From Sulfitobacter maritimus (lineage in GTDB: Bacteria > Pseudomonadota > Alphaproteobacteria > Rhodobacterales > Rhodobacteraceae), in the NCBI RefSeq assembly GCF_013346665.1, contig NZ_JABVBB010000021.1, forward strand, positions 248,001 through 312,000: DNA of 64,000 nt, given 5' to 3'. Each line of letters begins with the position of its first letter. Position 1 is the first letter of the stretch. This document shows positions 18,261-26,473 of the stretch, piece after piece. The notes under the pieces were generated by a model that worked only from the letters and a program-made list of their open reading frames with translations, did not search any database and had not been told where the DNA came from. The translations under genes were made by a program, and so were the position numbers.

Positions 18261-18914
18261 TCAGGCTTTGACTTGGCTTAGATTAAAGCTAATGATAATC
18301 CGGTTCGCCGCGTCTCCGGTTTCCGTAGACATATTCGGATCGACCCCGTGATACAGCCAGCTTGGGAAAATCAGCATTCGTCCGGCTTGCGGCATGAACC
18401 GCACTTTGGTCCAGTAATCGCGCTGGCGCTGAGCGTTGGGCTTATAGCGCGGCTGGTTCATCAGATGCATTGTGCGCGGCTCGATGAATTCGATGCGACC
18501 GCAATTCTCGGGCGCTTGGATATAATAGACGCCACTCCAAAGGCAGCCTGGATGAACATGCGCGCGGTTTGCAGCTCCCGGCGCATTGATGATCGACCAC
18601 ATGGTGCCGATCTTTAGCTTTTGTTTTGGATCATAGCCCATCGCCTCAGACATGCGCGCGCTGGCGGTGTCAACAAGGTTGACGATATCCGCGTACTCAG
18701 GTCTTTTGTGAAGGTCGCTTTTGCTATGCCATCCGCCAAGCTCTGAGAAGTTAGAGCGTGTAATTCCCGTACGATCCGCCTCTCGTTCGGCATAAGTCAT
18801 CTTCCGAAGCTTGTCGTTGAGCTCTTCAGGTTCCGGCAGATCAACCTGAAAGATCGTAGTTGGGAAATACGTGCGCTTAGCAAATTTGATTTCGTCGACG
18901 GCGTCAAAAGCCAT
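18261..18914 (-). CDS. Putative 2OG-Fe(II) oxygenase, TIGR02466-like
   Basis: 217 aa. Jelly-roll features: NAPGAANRAHVHPGCLWSGV (111-130) with H119/H121, a later YHGVD with H189, and R205 in NRIIISFN for 2-oxoglutarate. The H-x-H-P / SGVYYI layout is that of the TIGR02466 family of predicted 2OG-dependent hydroxylases. No substrate is established from the sequence. It heads the operon oxygenase-ABC-HlyD, opposite two peptidases and near a gene for an Asp/Asn-rich repeat protein. Hydroxylation of that repeat is a reasonable hypothesis, not shown here. Confidence 0.82.
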   Translation of the reverse strand: MAFDAVDEIKFAKRTYFPTTIFQVDLPEPEELNDKLRKMTYAEREADRTGITRSNFSELGGWHSKSDLHKRPEYADIVNLVDTASARMSEAMGYDPKQKLKIGTMWSIINAPGAANRAHVHPGCLWSGVYYIQAPENCGRIEFIEPRTMHLMNQPRYKPNAQRQRDYWTKVRFMPQAGRMLIFPSWLYHGVDPNMSTETGDAANRIIISFNLSQVKA

Positions 18915-19436
18915 GGTTCAGTCCCCTTGAAGTCAAAACGAGATCGCCGCTTAAAATAGCGGATTAGGCCAATCCGATGAGGTGGCGATCCCCGTAGGTG
19001 GTTGAAATGAAGCAGATAAAATAAATTACCACGATGTTAACTTTACGTAAACTTTTTTGTGGTTGAAGCAGTGCTTGCTATGGTGTAACGGCGATTCGCG
19101 TCCAAGCGTTTTTTTAGCGAATCTCGGTTATTTTCAGATATTGAAGTAATTCATTAGGATAGCCGGTGAATAACTCAGAGACCGGCCAGGAAAGCGCGGT
19201 AATATTTGTGTCAACATTTTGGCGTGAATGGGGTGCATTTCAGCACCATCCCGCGCATAACGAGGAACGGGCAAAAAAAGGTAAAACTAATATGGCAGTG
19301 TCAGCGCCTTTCGGTCTGCGACTCGACAGGCGGATTCGCGCGGTCGTTTTGGCAAATTAGGCGCAGCATTGCCGTCAAGTTATTAAGTTGTGAACGAAAG
19401 GCTGGAAACGAATCGTTTCTTTCGTATGCTGAGGCG
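18915..19436. other. Divergent intergenic region with operator-like motifs; no convincing gene
   Basis: This 522 bp stretch separates the oxygenase-exporter operon from the metallopeptidase pair. It is richer in A/T than its surroundings. It contains TTAC-N7-TTAAC at 19026-19041 (one mismatch to the CtrA consensus TTAA-N7-TTAAC) and, immediately after it, the palindrome TTTACGTAAA (19042-19051). An inverted repeat GATTCGC/GCGAATC follows at 19093-19099 and 19117-19123. Open frames here (for example 19166-19360) lack ribosome sites and family features. Confidence 0.5.
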
Positions 19437-20264
19437 ATGGGTACTTTAAATTTCTTAGCACGGCTCGTCCTCGTCAGCGCTCCTCTTGCGGCCACATTTG
19501 GGCAGGCAGCGATTGCCGATCCTCCTTATGACGATACGGTCGGCACGGTTTTCGACATCATCAAAAGCAGTGATGCAACGACCTTTATGTGTCTCAAAGG
19601 TTTGGACCGCGCTGAGCGACAAATCTGGGACAAGCGGGTCGATGGTGAGCCAACGGTTATGGCCTATCTCTTTCAGGCCCATTATTCCGATGGCACGAAT
19701 ATCGAGATTGCAATCAATCCAGAGTTCGGATCACAGGAAGCGGCGCAAACCCAGGCACTTCGGTTTGCCAAGCCACTGGGTCGCCTGCCGACACTGTTGC
19801 GTCAGGGCATCGAAAAATTCAGTCTACACAAGGGTGATCGTGGATTTCACGCAGGCAGCGGTCAGGTGGTTTTCTATTCCGACGCGGCCAGCCAACGCGA
19901 AAGCTATGATCATTTAGAAGAAAGTCTGTTTCATGAAGCGGTTCACGCGTCTTTGGACGAAGCGCACCGCTTGGCGCCAGGCTGGATCGCGGCGCAGCAG
20001 GCCGATGGCGGGTTTTTGACAAACTATGCGGCGCGGAGTCCTGAACGTGAAGATTTGGCGGAAACGGCGCTGTTCGCCTTTGCCATTCTGCATTTTCCGG
20101 ATCGCTTCCCGCCCAATGATACGGATGAAGTGCTCAAGGCAATCCCGCATCGCTATGCTTACATCCGAGAGCATTTTTTCCCGATCGACAAACCGCTAAC
20201 GTGGCAGGTGGCGCCCCCCGCCGATTGCTCCGATTGTGCCGGCGGATCATGTATTAATGACTAA
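19437..20264 (+). CDS. Secreted HExxH metallopeptidase-like protein
   Basis: 275 aa with a clear signal peptide (cleavage near AAIA-DPP, residue 27). A zinc-site motif HEAVH (166-170) sits in SLFHEAVHASLDEAHRL, with candidate third ligands E205/E209 in EREDLAET, an arrangement of gluzincin-type peptidases. The C terminus is a short cysteine cluster, CSDCAGGSC. The start was chosen for the signal peptide; the ribosome site is weak (GAGG only 2 nt away). It overlaps the next gene by 8 nt. It is not confidently assignable to a named family. It may process the exported repeat protein; this is inferred from proximity. Confidence 0.72.
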   Translation: MGTLNFLARLVLVSAPLAATFGQAAIADPPYDDTVGTVFDIIKSSDATTFMCLKGLDRAERQIWDKRVDGEPTVMAYLFQAHYSDGTNIEIAINPEFGSQEAAQTQALRFAKPLGRLPTLLRQGIEKFSLHKGDRGFHAGSGQVVFYSDAASQRESYDHLEESLFHEAVHASLDEAHRLAPGWIAAQQADGGFLTNYAARSPEREDLAETALFAFAILHFPDRFPPNDTDEVLKAIPHRYAYIREHFFPIDKPLTWQVAPPADCSDCAGGSCIND

Positions 20265-20985
20265 AACCGGTGCCACTATGGCTGACTGGTTAGCGCATAA
20301 CGGCCTTACACCGGCGCTCTGTTCATCAATCCTCCAACTCCACCCCGATCTATCTGCGGCTTCGGAACTGAAAGCCGGAACAGATCCAACATCCTATACA
20401 ACGCAAGAGGCATGGGAGCTCTGTGCCAGAGCGGCAAGTTCACGGCTGCCAGAACTTGAAGACGCCGTGCATCGGGTTTTGAACGCGGCGCAGGTAAACT
20501 TTTTTCCGGATCTGGCCCGCTACCCTCGTGCATTTACCCTGCACGATAACGGCAAGGGGGTGCCTTATATCTCTTGTCCTTGGCAGGGGTGTCAGAACGA
20601 TCTTTTGACACTTGCTCATGAATTCGGCCACGCTTTGCAGATTGTAGCAAGCGAAGAGCGCAGGATGCCGCCGGTGCTGAGAGAGACCTGCGCAAGCCAA
20701 TCCGAGCTATGGTTCATCGCGGAACTGAAAAAGAGCGATCCAACACTATCGGAAAAGCTAGCGCGTGTATTTGAGTCGCGTGCAAATTACACTTTTACCC
20801 GAGTTGAGCCGGAGTTGCGTGCTGCCCTGACAAAACCGGATCAACAATACCAGTATCAATGGAACTACCCATTGGCGCAAAGCCTTGCATGGCAGTTTGA
20901 ACAACAGCTTGAGAACGGCACAATGGTCTCTGTCTTTCAAAACCTTCGATCAACCGAAGAGCTTGTGACTGCGCTCACCACCTGA
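20257..20985 (+). CDS. Small HEFGH metallopeptidase, M3-like
   Basis: 242 aa with no signal peptide. The active-site helix is LLTLAHEFGHALQ (HEFGH at 121-125), and likely third zinc ligand glutamates are E143 or E150 (LRETCASQSELWF). The spacing resembles M3 oligopeptidases (thimet/oligoendopeptidase F), but the protein is less than half their length, so it is a minimal or distant relative. The ATG at 20257 overlaps the stop of the preceding gene, suggesting coupled translation; GTG 20236 or ATG 20278 are alternatives. It could remove a leader from a peptide made in the cytoplasm. Confidence 0.72.
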   Translation: MTKTGATMADWLAHNGLTPALCSSILQLHPDLSAASELKAGTDPTSYTTQEAWELCARAASSRLPELEDAVHRVLNAAQVNFFPDLARYPRAFTLHDNGKGVPYISCPWQGCQNDLLTLAHEFGHALQIVASEERRMPPVLRETCASQSELWFIAELKKSDPTLSEKLARVFESRANYTFTRVEPELRAALTKPDQQYQYQWNYPLAQSLAWQFEQQLENGTMVSVFQNLRSTEELVTALTT

Positions 20986-21010
20986 CAATCGAAGAACTGA
21001 CCAAGAGAAA

Positions 21011-21034
21011 GGCCGCGCCCCGAGGGGCGCGACC
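21011..21034 (-). terminator. Probable terminator of the repeat-protein gene
   Basis: A 7 bp GC stem CGCGCCC/GGGCGCG (21014-21020 with 21025-21031), followed on the minus strand by GGCCTTTCTC. A second inverted repeat, ATGCATT/AATGCAT, lies between it and the gene (21039-21058). Confidence 0.6.
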
Positions 21035-21071
21035 AACTATGCATTCTGCTTAATGCATTACTAGCAGAGGG

Positions 21072-21695
21072 TTATACCGCTTCGTTTCCTTCATTTCCTT
21101 CATCGCCTTCATCACCCTCATCGCCTTCATTTCCTTCGTCGCACTCATCTCCCTCATTGCCTTCGTTGTGCTCGTCGCCTTCGTTACCCTCGTTGCCTTC
21201 GTCTCCTTCATTCCCTTCGTTGCCTTCGTCGCCTTCATTGCCTTCGTTGTGCTCGTCGCGTTCGTTACCCTCGTTGCCTTCGTCTCCTTCATTCCCTTCG
21301 TTGCCTTCGTCGCCTTCGTTGCCTTCGTTGCCTTCGTTGCCTTCGTCGCCTTCGTCGCCTTCGTCGCCTTCGTTGCCTTCGTTGCCTTCGTTGCCTTCGT
21401 TGCCTTCGTTGCCTTCGTTGCCTTCGTCGCCTTCGTTGCCTTCGTTGCCTTCGTTGCCTTCGTTGCCTTCGTCGCCTTCGTTGCCTTCGTTGCCTTCGTC
21501 GCCTTCGTTGCCTTCGTTGCCTTCGTTGCCTTCGTCGCCTTCGTTGCCTTCGTTGCCTTCGTCGCCAGGGATTACGGTGAGAGGAGGAACGCAGGCAGTA
21601 AAGCTGATCGGCGCGAACAGAGCGTCTTGCTCCATTGCCTCTGCGATCAGGGTGTCGAGTGTCGCTGCGATATCTGTATTGAACATGCTTTCCAT
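21072..21695 (-). CDS. Acidic (D/N)EG tripeptide-repeat protein with leader-like N terminus
   Basis: 207 aa. Residues 1-44 are a non-repetitive, leader-like segment with an amphipathic acidic helix (FNTDIAATLDTLIAEAMEQD), then SFTACVPPLTVIPG. Residues 45-206 are exactly 54 tripeptides of the form D-E-G or N-E-G with four variants (NER, DEH twice, DEC) and a final NEA; valine ends the chain. GGAG lies 8-9 nt before the ATG and a terminator follows, which supports this frame over the open frames on the other strand. The product is extremely acidic and certainly disordered unless metal-bound. Function unknown; possibly the cargo of the adjacent exporter. Confidence 0.7.
   Translation of the reverse strand: MESMFNTDIAATLDTLIAEAMEQDALFAPISFTACVPPLTVIPGDEGNEGNEGDEGNEGNEGNEGDEGNEGNEGDEGNEGNEGNEGNEGDEGNEGNEGNEGNEGNEGNEGDEGDEGDEGNEGNEGNEGDEGNEGNEGDEGNEGNERDEHNEGNEGDEGNEGNEGDEGNEGNEGDEHNEGNEGDECDEGNEGDEGDEGDEGNEGNEAV
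21078..21563. repeat. 9-nt tandem repeat array, 54 units
   Basis: Units read GTTGCCTTC or GTCGCCTTC on the plus strand, that is AAC/GAC + GAA + GGC codons on the minus strand. The AAC/GAC choice is the main variable base. Units are most uniform in the middle (about 21300-21560); variants gather at the gene's 3-prime end. There are no spacers, so it is not a CRISPR array. Slippage could change its length between strains. Confidence 0.95.
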
Positions 21696-21715
21696 GGTAC
21701 TATCTCCGTAGATTA

Positions 21716-22508
21716 ATTGATGAAGAGCACAGCACGCGGCTGTTGCTCAGGATTTAGATTTTCAGGAAAAATTCGGAGCGAACTCGTTGCGGCTTGCACA
21801 TGCAAAACCAACAATTAAGAACGGACTAGCCGAACCTTGTAGCAATATATAATACTTGCTGAATACGCAGCCATATGATCGGGCATGCGCTGAATCGGTC
21901 CTGGCATAAATATGCGCATAAAGATGCGGCAGCACTTAGACTGATTCCGTCTTTATATAAGCGCAGGTTTTGTTTTTTGTCAATTACGGACACGGATCAG
22001 CCGTCCTAATGCCATCTTTCCGACGGATCAATTCCTTAATTTCGCCATAATTAAGCTGCTGTCATTGTACGTTTTATTGGGTCGTTTGGGGGGCGAATAT
22101 TGAACCGGATATTCCCGGTAGCGGAGAATCCTGCCCTAGCCCGAATGGCGCCCCGAGCAAAATTTTGATCGGGAACCAAGATTTCAATTCGGGCCAAACC
22201 GAATGAGATTTCGTCTAATGCTGGCGGCGCTATTCTCATGCATTTCCGTCGGCTCCGTCTTAGCCGCTGATCAAGCCTCATTCGGACCATATTCCACGCG
22301 AAAGCGGTTCGCGATTGCCACCGTAAGAAATTAACACGAGGATCGCATCCTATTACGAATGCGAAAGATGCCCGATGCCCGTCGCCAGAAATTCCCCTCT
22401 CGTCCCCAGTCGCCATGTGAGCGGCACCCCTATAGTGCCTGCTCGTGTAAATGCCTGCCTCATTCCAAATTTAACCATAGCGCGTCACCGGCCTGCGAGG
22501 CAGATGCA
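21716..22508. other. Long AT-richer intergenic region
   Basis: Nearly 800 bp between the divergent repeat-protein and chrA genes. Apart from one possible small secreted ORF (22203-22334) and one doubtful minus-strand ORF (22051-22416), I see no conserved gene, tRNA or mobile-element end. Composition around 21780-22080 is notably poorer in G+C than the neighbours. Confidence 0.5.
22203..22334 (+). CDS. Possible small secreted peptide or gene remnant
   Basis: 43 codons. The first 22 form a textbook signal peptide (MRFRLMLAALFSCISVGSVLA, cleavage near VLA-ADQ); only about 22 residues follow before TAA. There is no clear ribosome site. It could be a small secreted peptide or the 5-prime remnant of a lost exported protein. 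No family recognised. Confidence 0.3.
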   Translation: MRFRLMLAALFSCISVGSVLAADQASFGPYSTRKRFAIATVRN

Positions 22509-23759
22509 ATGATGCCCCCCTCTTGGCCCGAGATGACCCGCGTTTTTGGCCGCATTGGCCTGATGTCTTTCGGCGGGCCTGCGGCACAGATCGCGGTGAT
22601 GCACCGAGAACTGGTTGAACATCGGCCGTGGTTGTCGGAACAAACCTACCTGCGCGCCCTATCGCTTTGTATGCTGCTCCCCGGCCCGGAGGCGATGCAG
22701 CTTGCGACCTATGCCGGGTGGCGCTTGCGCGGGGTTGCGGGGGGTCTACTCGGCGGTCTGCTTTTTGTCGTGCCAGGCGCGCTATTCATCGCGCTGCTGG
22801 CCCTGCTCTATGCTTGGTATGGTCAACTCCCCTTAGTTCAGACGGCTTTTCTCGGAATTAAGGCTGCGGTTATTGTCGTCGTTTTTCAGGCGCTTCTAAA
22901 GGTCTCTTCCAAAGCATTGCATGGGGGGCTTGGTTGGACGCTTGCCATCGCCTCCTTCGTCGCGCTCTTTGTTCTGGGCCTGCCCTTCCCGTTGATCATC
23001 CTCGTGGCCGGCGCGATTGGCATGGTTGCTGGCTTTCCTGCGCCGAATGAACCTGACAGCCCCCCGCCGCCCGGCGGCGCACATAGCCTGAGAACGCTCG
23101 TGGTCTGGGGGGCGCTTTGGGCCACGCCGCTTCTTGCGGTGGCGCTGATGGGCGATGGCTTCTTGCTAGATCTAGGGCTGTTCTTCTCAAAACTTGCTGT
23201 GGTTACCTTTGGCGGCGCCTATGCCGTTCTGGCTTATATGACCCAGACGGTGGTGCAGGATTTCGGTTGGATCGGCACCGATCAGATGATTGACGCGCTT
23301 GGGCTGGCGGAAACCACGCCGGGGCCGCTGATCCTCGTGACGCAGTTCGTCGCGATGCTTGCAGGTTTCGCCGAGACCGGGCCAACGGGCGCTATTGCGG
23401 CGGGGCTGCTCGCGCTTTGGGTGACCTTCACCCCCTGCTTCCTCTGGATATTCCTTGCTGGGCCTTACCTCGAAGCGCTCTCGGCCCAACCGCGTATCGC
23501 AGGCGCTTTGCGCGCCATCACCGCGGCCGTTGTGGGGGTCATCGCCAACCTCTCTGTCTGGTTTGCCCTGCATGTCCTTTTCGACCGTGTGGGCACGAGC
23601 GATATCTTCTCTCTGCCCGCGCCGGAATTGGCGAGCTACAACCCCACCGCCACCGCCCTGACCCTGGTCGCGGCGTTGCTCATGTTACGACTGAGATGGG
23701 GGTTCGTAACAACCATGGCATTTTTGGCAGCCCTCGCCCTCGTCTTGGCCGCGATTTAG
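22509..23759 (+). CDS. chrA: Chromate transporter ChrA (two-domain)
   Basis: 416 aa with two homologous membrane halves, as in full-length ChrA. The first has MSFGGPAAQIAVMHREL and LPGPEAMQLATYAGW; the second has TFGGAYAVLAYMTQ and AETTPGPLILVTQFVAML. ChrA exports chromate from the cytoplasm. The start at 22509 (MM) follows GAGG at a distance of 9-10 nt; upstream in-frame sequence looks non-coding. No chrB regulator is adjacent. Confidence 0.92.
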   Translation: MMPPSWPEMTRVFGRIGLMSFGGPAAQIAVMHRELVEHRPWLSEQTYLRALSLCMLLPGPEAMQLATYAGWRLRGVAGGLLGGLLFVVPGALFIALLALLYAWYGQLPLVQTAFLGIKAAVIVVVFQALLKVSSKALHGGLGWTLAIASFVALFVLGLPFPLIILVAGAIGMVAGFPAPNEPDSPPPPGGAHSLRTLVVWGALWATPLLAVALMGDGFLLDLGLFFSKLAVVTFGGAYAVLAYMTQTVVQDFGWIGTDQMIDALGLAETTPGPLILVTQFVAMLAGFAETGPTGAIAAGLLALWVTFTPCFLWIFLAGPYLEALSAQPRIAGALRAITAAVVGVIANLSVWFALHVLFDRVGTSDIFSLPAPELASYNPTATALTLVAALLMLRLRWGFVTTMAFLAALALVLAAI

Positions 23760-23829
23760 CGCCGCGCCCCCTTTTACTCAGCCGTGAATGTACTATGCTG
23801 CTTCTGCCTTACCCCGAACGGAGAGTAGA

Positions 23830-24309
23830 ATGAGCCGCAGCATCGATTACGGCAACCTGATGCACGAAGCCATGCGGGGCCTGATCCGCAAGGTCTTGCA
23901 TGATGTGTCTGACAACGGCCTGCCGGGGAATCATCACTTCTTTATCACCTTTGACACGTCCCATCCGGACGCTGAACTCGCTGATTGGTTGTCTGACCGT
24001 TATCCGGGCGAGATGACGGTGGTGATGCAGCATTGGTACGATGGGCTCGAAGTCTCGGAAGACGGTTTCGCCATCACTTTGAACTTCGGCGATGCGCCTG
24101 AGCCGCTCTACATCCCCTATGACGCGATCCGCACCTTTGTGGATCCTTCGGTCGAGTTTGGCCTGCGCTTTGAGCAGCAAGACACGGAGGAAGAAGCGGA
24201 AGAGGATGAGGACACGGCGCTTGATCAGACAGATCAAGAGGATTTGGAAGTGGCCGAAGAGCCCGCCAAAGACGCCGAAATTGTTTCGCTGGATTCTTTC
24301 CGCAAATAG
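23830..24309 (+). CDS. sspB: SspB-type ClpXP specificity-enhancing factor
   Basis: 159 aa. The N-terminal SspB fold has IDYGNLMHEAMRGLIRKVL, HHFFITFDTSHPDAEL and VVMQHWYDGLEVSEDGFAI. A very acidic linker (EEEAEEDEDT) leads to a short C-terminal peptide (AEIVSLDSFRK) of the kind that docks on ClpX. Alphaproteobacterial SspB delivers ssrA-tagged proteins to ClpXP; the tmRNA that makes the tag is about 9 kb away. GGAGAG precedes the ATG. Confidence 0.9.
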   Translation: MSRSIDYGNLMHEAMRGLIRKVLHDVSDNGLPGNHHFFITFDTSHPDAELADWLSDRYPGEMTVVMQHWYDGLEVSEDGFAITLNFGDAPEPLYIPYDAIRTFVDPSVEFGLRFEQQDTEEEAEEDEDTALDQTDQEDLEVAEEPAKDAEIVSLDSFRK

Positions 24310-24393
24310 CGCTCTGCGCCAACCCTGCATTGCGTAGCGGCGTTTGCGCGGGTACACCGCTTGGCAATAGTTACGTCACAGCAGGAGCCGCAA

Positions 24394-25785
24394 ATGGCCG
24401 ATACCCGCACCGAAACCGACAGCTTTGGCCCGCTTGAGGTCCCCGCCGATAAATACTGGGGCGCGCAGACGCAGCGCTCGATCATGAACTTCCCCATCGG
24501 TTGGGAAAAGCAGCCCATCGCCATCGTGCGTGCGCTTGGTGTGATCAAGAAAGCCTGCGCACAGGCGAATGTCGCCCAAGGCTCGCTGGACGAAGAACGC
24601 GGCAAGGCGATCATTCAGGCCGCGGGCGAAGTCTTTGAAGGCAAGTTCGACGATAACTTCCCGCTGGTCGTCTGGCAGACCGGCTCTGGCACCCAGTCCA
24701 ACATGAACGCCAATGAGGTCATCGCCAACCGCGCGATTGAACTGATGGGCGGCACCATCGGCTCCAAAGACCCGGTACACCCGAACGACCACTGCAACAT
24801 GGGCCAGTCGTCGAACGACACTTTCCCGACCGCCATGCATATCGCCACCGCGATGACCGCGCGTGACGTGCTGCTGCCGGGGCTGGAAAAGCTGCACGGT
24901 GCGCTGCAAAAGAAGGTCGAGGAGTTCGACGGTATCATCAAGATCGGCCGGACCCACACGCAGGACGCGACACCGCTGACGCTGAGCCAGGAATTCTCCG
25001 GCTACACTCATCAAGTTGCCATGAGCATCGCCCGCGTGCGTGACGCGCTTGGCCGCATCTATGAGTTGGCCCAAGGGGGCACTGCTGTCGGCACCGGTCT
25101 GAACACCAAAAAAGGCTGGGCCGAGACCGTGGCGCATAATATGGCGGAGATCACCGGCCTGCCCTTCGTCACCGCACCGAACAAGTTCGAAGCGCTGGCT
25201 GCGCATGACGCGATGGTCGAAATCTCCGGCGCACTGAAGACCGTTGCTGCTTCGCTGTTCAAGATCGCCAATGACATCCGCCTGCTCGGCTCCGGACCAC
25301 GCTGCGGTTTGGGCGAGTTGATCCTGCCCGAGAACGAGCCGGGTTCTTCGATCATGCCGGGCAAGGTTAACCCCACGCAGTGCGAAGCGCTGACGCAGGT
25401 CTGCATCCATGTCATGGGTAACGACGCCGCAGTCGGTTTCGCCGGTTCGCAGGGTCATTTCGAACTGAACGTCTATAAGCCAATGATGGCCTATAACGTG
25501 CTGCAATCTATGCAGCTTCTGGGCGATGCGGCCTCCGCCTTCACCGACAACGCGGTCAACGACCTTAAAGCTGACGCGGACCGTATCGAAAAGCTGATGC
25601 GCGAGTCGCTCATGCTGGTGACGGCACTGGCGCCGGAAATTGGCTATGATAATGCCACCAAAGTCGCGAAGACCGCGCATAAGAACGGCACCACGCTGAA
25701 AGAAGAGGCCATCGCACTGGGCTTCGTGGATGCGGAAACCTTTGAGCGGGTCGTGCGGCCTGAGAATATGATCGGACCGAAATGA
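24394..25785 (+). CDS. fumC: Fumarate hydratase, class II
   Basis: 463 aa, the usual size. It interconverts fumarate and malate in the TCA cycle. Motifs: [52 protein letters not shown] and the superfamily signature [23 protein letters not shown] lies 7 nt before the ATG. It overlaps the following small gene by 4 nt (ATGA), so it heads a four-gene operon. Confidence 0.97.
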   Translation: MADTRTETDSFGPLEVPADKYWGAQTQRSIMNFPIGWEKQPIAIVRALGVIKKACAQANVAQGSLDEERGKAIIQAAGEVFEGKFDDNFPLVVWQTGSGTQSNMNANEVIANRAIELMGGTIGSKDPVHPNDHCNMGQSSNDTFPTAMHIATAMTARDVLLPGLEKLHGALQKKVEEFDGIIKIGRTHTQDATPLTLSQEFSGYTHQVAMSIARVRDALGRIYELAQGGTAVGTGLNTKKGWAETVAHNMAEITGLPFVTAPNKFEALAAHDAMVEISGALKTVAASLFKIANDIRLLGSGPRCGLGELILPENEPGSSIMPGKVNPTQCEALTQVCIHVMGNDAAVGFAGSQGHFELNVYKPMMAYNVLQSMQLLGDAASAFTDNAVNDLKADADRIEKLMRESLMLVTALAPEIGYDNATKVAKTAHKNGTTLKEEAIALGFVDAETFERVVRPENMIGPK

Positions 25786-25958
25786 GTGCGCCCATCAATC
25801 TCAACAAGGTGAAGAAAGAGCGGGATCGGTCGTCGCGCAAAGCCCGTGCGGACGAGAACGCCGTGGCCTTCGGCCAAACCAAAGCGCAGAAAGACGCGCT
25901 CAAGGCCTGCGCCGAGCAAATCGCCCGCAATCTGGAAGCGCATAAGCGCGAGACATGA
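25782..25958 (+). CDS. DUF4169 family small protein
   Basis: 58 aa, highly basic: [20 protein letters not shown]..., then [16 protein letters not shown]. This is the pattern of DUF4169 proteins found after fumC in Rhodobacterales. It overlaps both neighbours by 4 nt (ATGA at each end). Function unknown. Confidence 0.85.
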   Translation: MSAPINLNKVKKERDRSSRKARADENAVAFGQTKAQKDALKACAEQIARNLEAHKRET

Positions 25959-26182
25959 GCGCGCGGCCCCGCAAACATTCGGTGACCCTTCGGGGTCACC
26001 GGACATCAATCTCTCTCGAAGATGAATTTTGGGAAGAGTTCCGCGCAATCGCGGCTGCGCGCAACATGCCGATCAACGCGCTTGTGGCGGAAATCGATGC
26101 CGAACGCGGGCTTGATCTTGGTCTTGCCAGTGCCATTCGGCTCTTTGTGCTGCGCGCCTTAAAGGAACGTTTACCAAGCTGA
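25955..26182 (+). CDS. Ribbon-helix-helix domain protein
   Basis: 75 aa. KHSVTLRGHRTSISLEDEFW is a beta-strand followed by the first helix of an RHH_4-type fold, with the second helix at IAAARNMPINALVAEID. Such proteins are predicted DNA binders; targets are unknown. It overlaps DUF4169 by 4 nt, so it belongs to the fumC operon. Confidence 0.85.
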   Translation: MSARPRKHSVTLRGHRTSISLEDEFWEEFRAIAAARNMPINALVAEIDAERGLDLGLASAIRLFVLRALKERLPS

Positions 26183-26197
26183 GCCTAGGCTGCGGGC

Positions 26198-26425
26198 ATG
26201 ACCTATGCTTCGCCCCTATGCCCCGCGATCTGGCTGAACGACATCTTTTCGTCCCGCGCGGCGATCAAAGGACAGGTCATTCGACGCAAAGCGCGGGATA
26301 TCGAAAGGTTCGTCGGCCGCAGCGCGTTCGAGGCTGAGCTCAAGCGCCGCGGCTATCAAGCGGTGGAGAACGCCGGACAGGTCATCATCTTTTGCAATCG
26401 AGAACCCATCCGGCGGATCGCATAG
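26198..26425 (+). CDS. Conserved small hypothetical protein
   Basis: 75 aa; segments such as GQVIRRKARDIERFVGR, ELKRRGYQAVENAGQ and VIIFCNREPIRRI look conserved and structured. Similar short Rhodobacteraceae proteins are sometimes labelled phosphoribosylanthranilate isomerase in databases, as far as I recall. It is far too short for a TrpF barrel, so that name should not be used. Probably the last gene of the fumC operon (16 nt gap). Confidence 0.7.
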   Translation: MTYASPLCPAIWLNDIFSSRAAIKGQVIRRKARDIERFVGRSAFEAELKRRGYQAVENAGQVIIFCNREPIRRIA

Positions 26426-26451
26426 CCATTTTCTTTAAAAGAAAACGGCCT

Positions 26452-26472
26452 CGGAATTTTCAAAAAATTCCG
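26452..26472 (-). terminator. Hairpin at the end of the aldolase gene
   Basis: A perfect 9 bp stem CGGAATTTT/AAAATTCCG with a 3 nt loop, starting 2 nt past the aldolase stop. A T-rich run (GTTTTCTTTT) follows about 8 nt later. The palindrome TTTTCTTTAAAAGAAAA beside it (26430-26446) may serve the convergent fumC operon. Confidence 0.6.
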
Positions 26473-26473
26473 T

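Noticed and set aside
19166..19360. 64-codon ORF upstream of the first metallopeptidase
   Set aside because: No ribosome site or domain, and it lies in the divergent promoter region.
21078..21563. Possible CRISPR array
   Set aside because: Units are 9 nt, contiguous and without spacers.
21157..21716. Long plus-strand ORFs (VAF)n and (SLPS)n across the repeat array
   Set aside because: A 9-nt repeat without stops is open in several frames. Only the minus frame has a ribosome site, a non-repetitive leader and a following terminator.
22051..22416. 121-codon minus-strand ORF in the gap before chrA
   Set aside because: No ribosome site, no family features, and Arg-rich low-information composition; left out as a gene.
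24376..25680. 434-codon minus-strand ORF
   Set aside because: It is antisense to fumC, whose catalytic motifs are all present; the ORF product has no recognisable domain.
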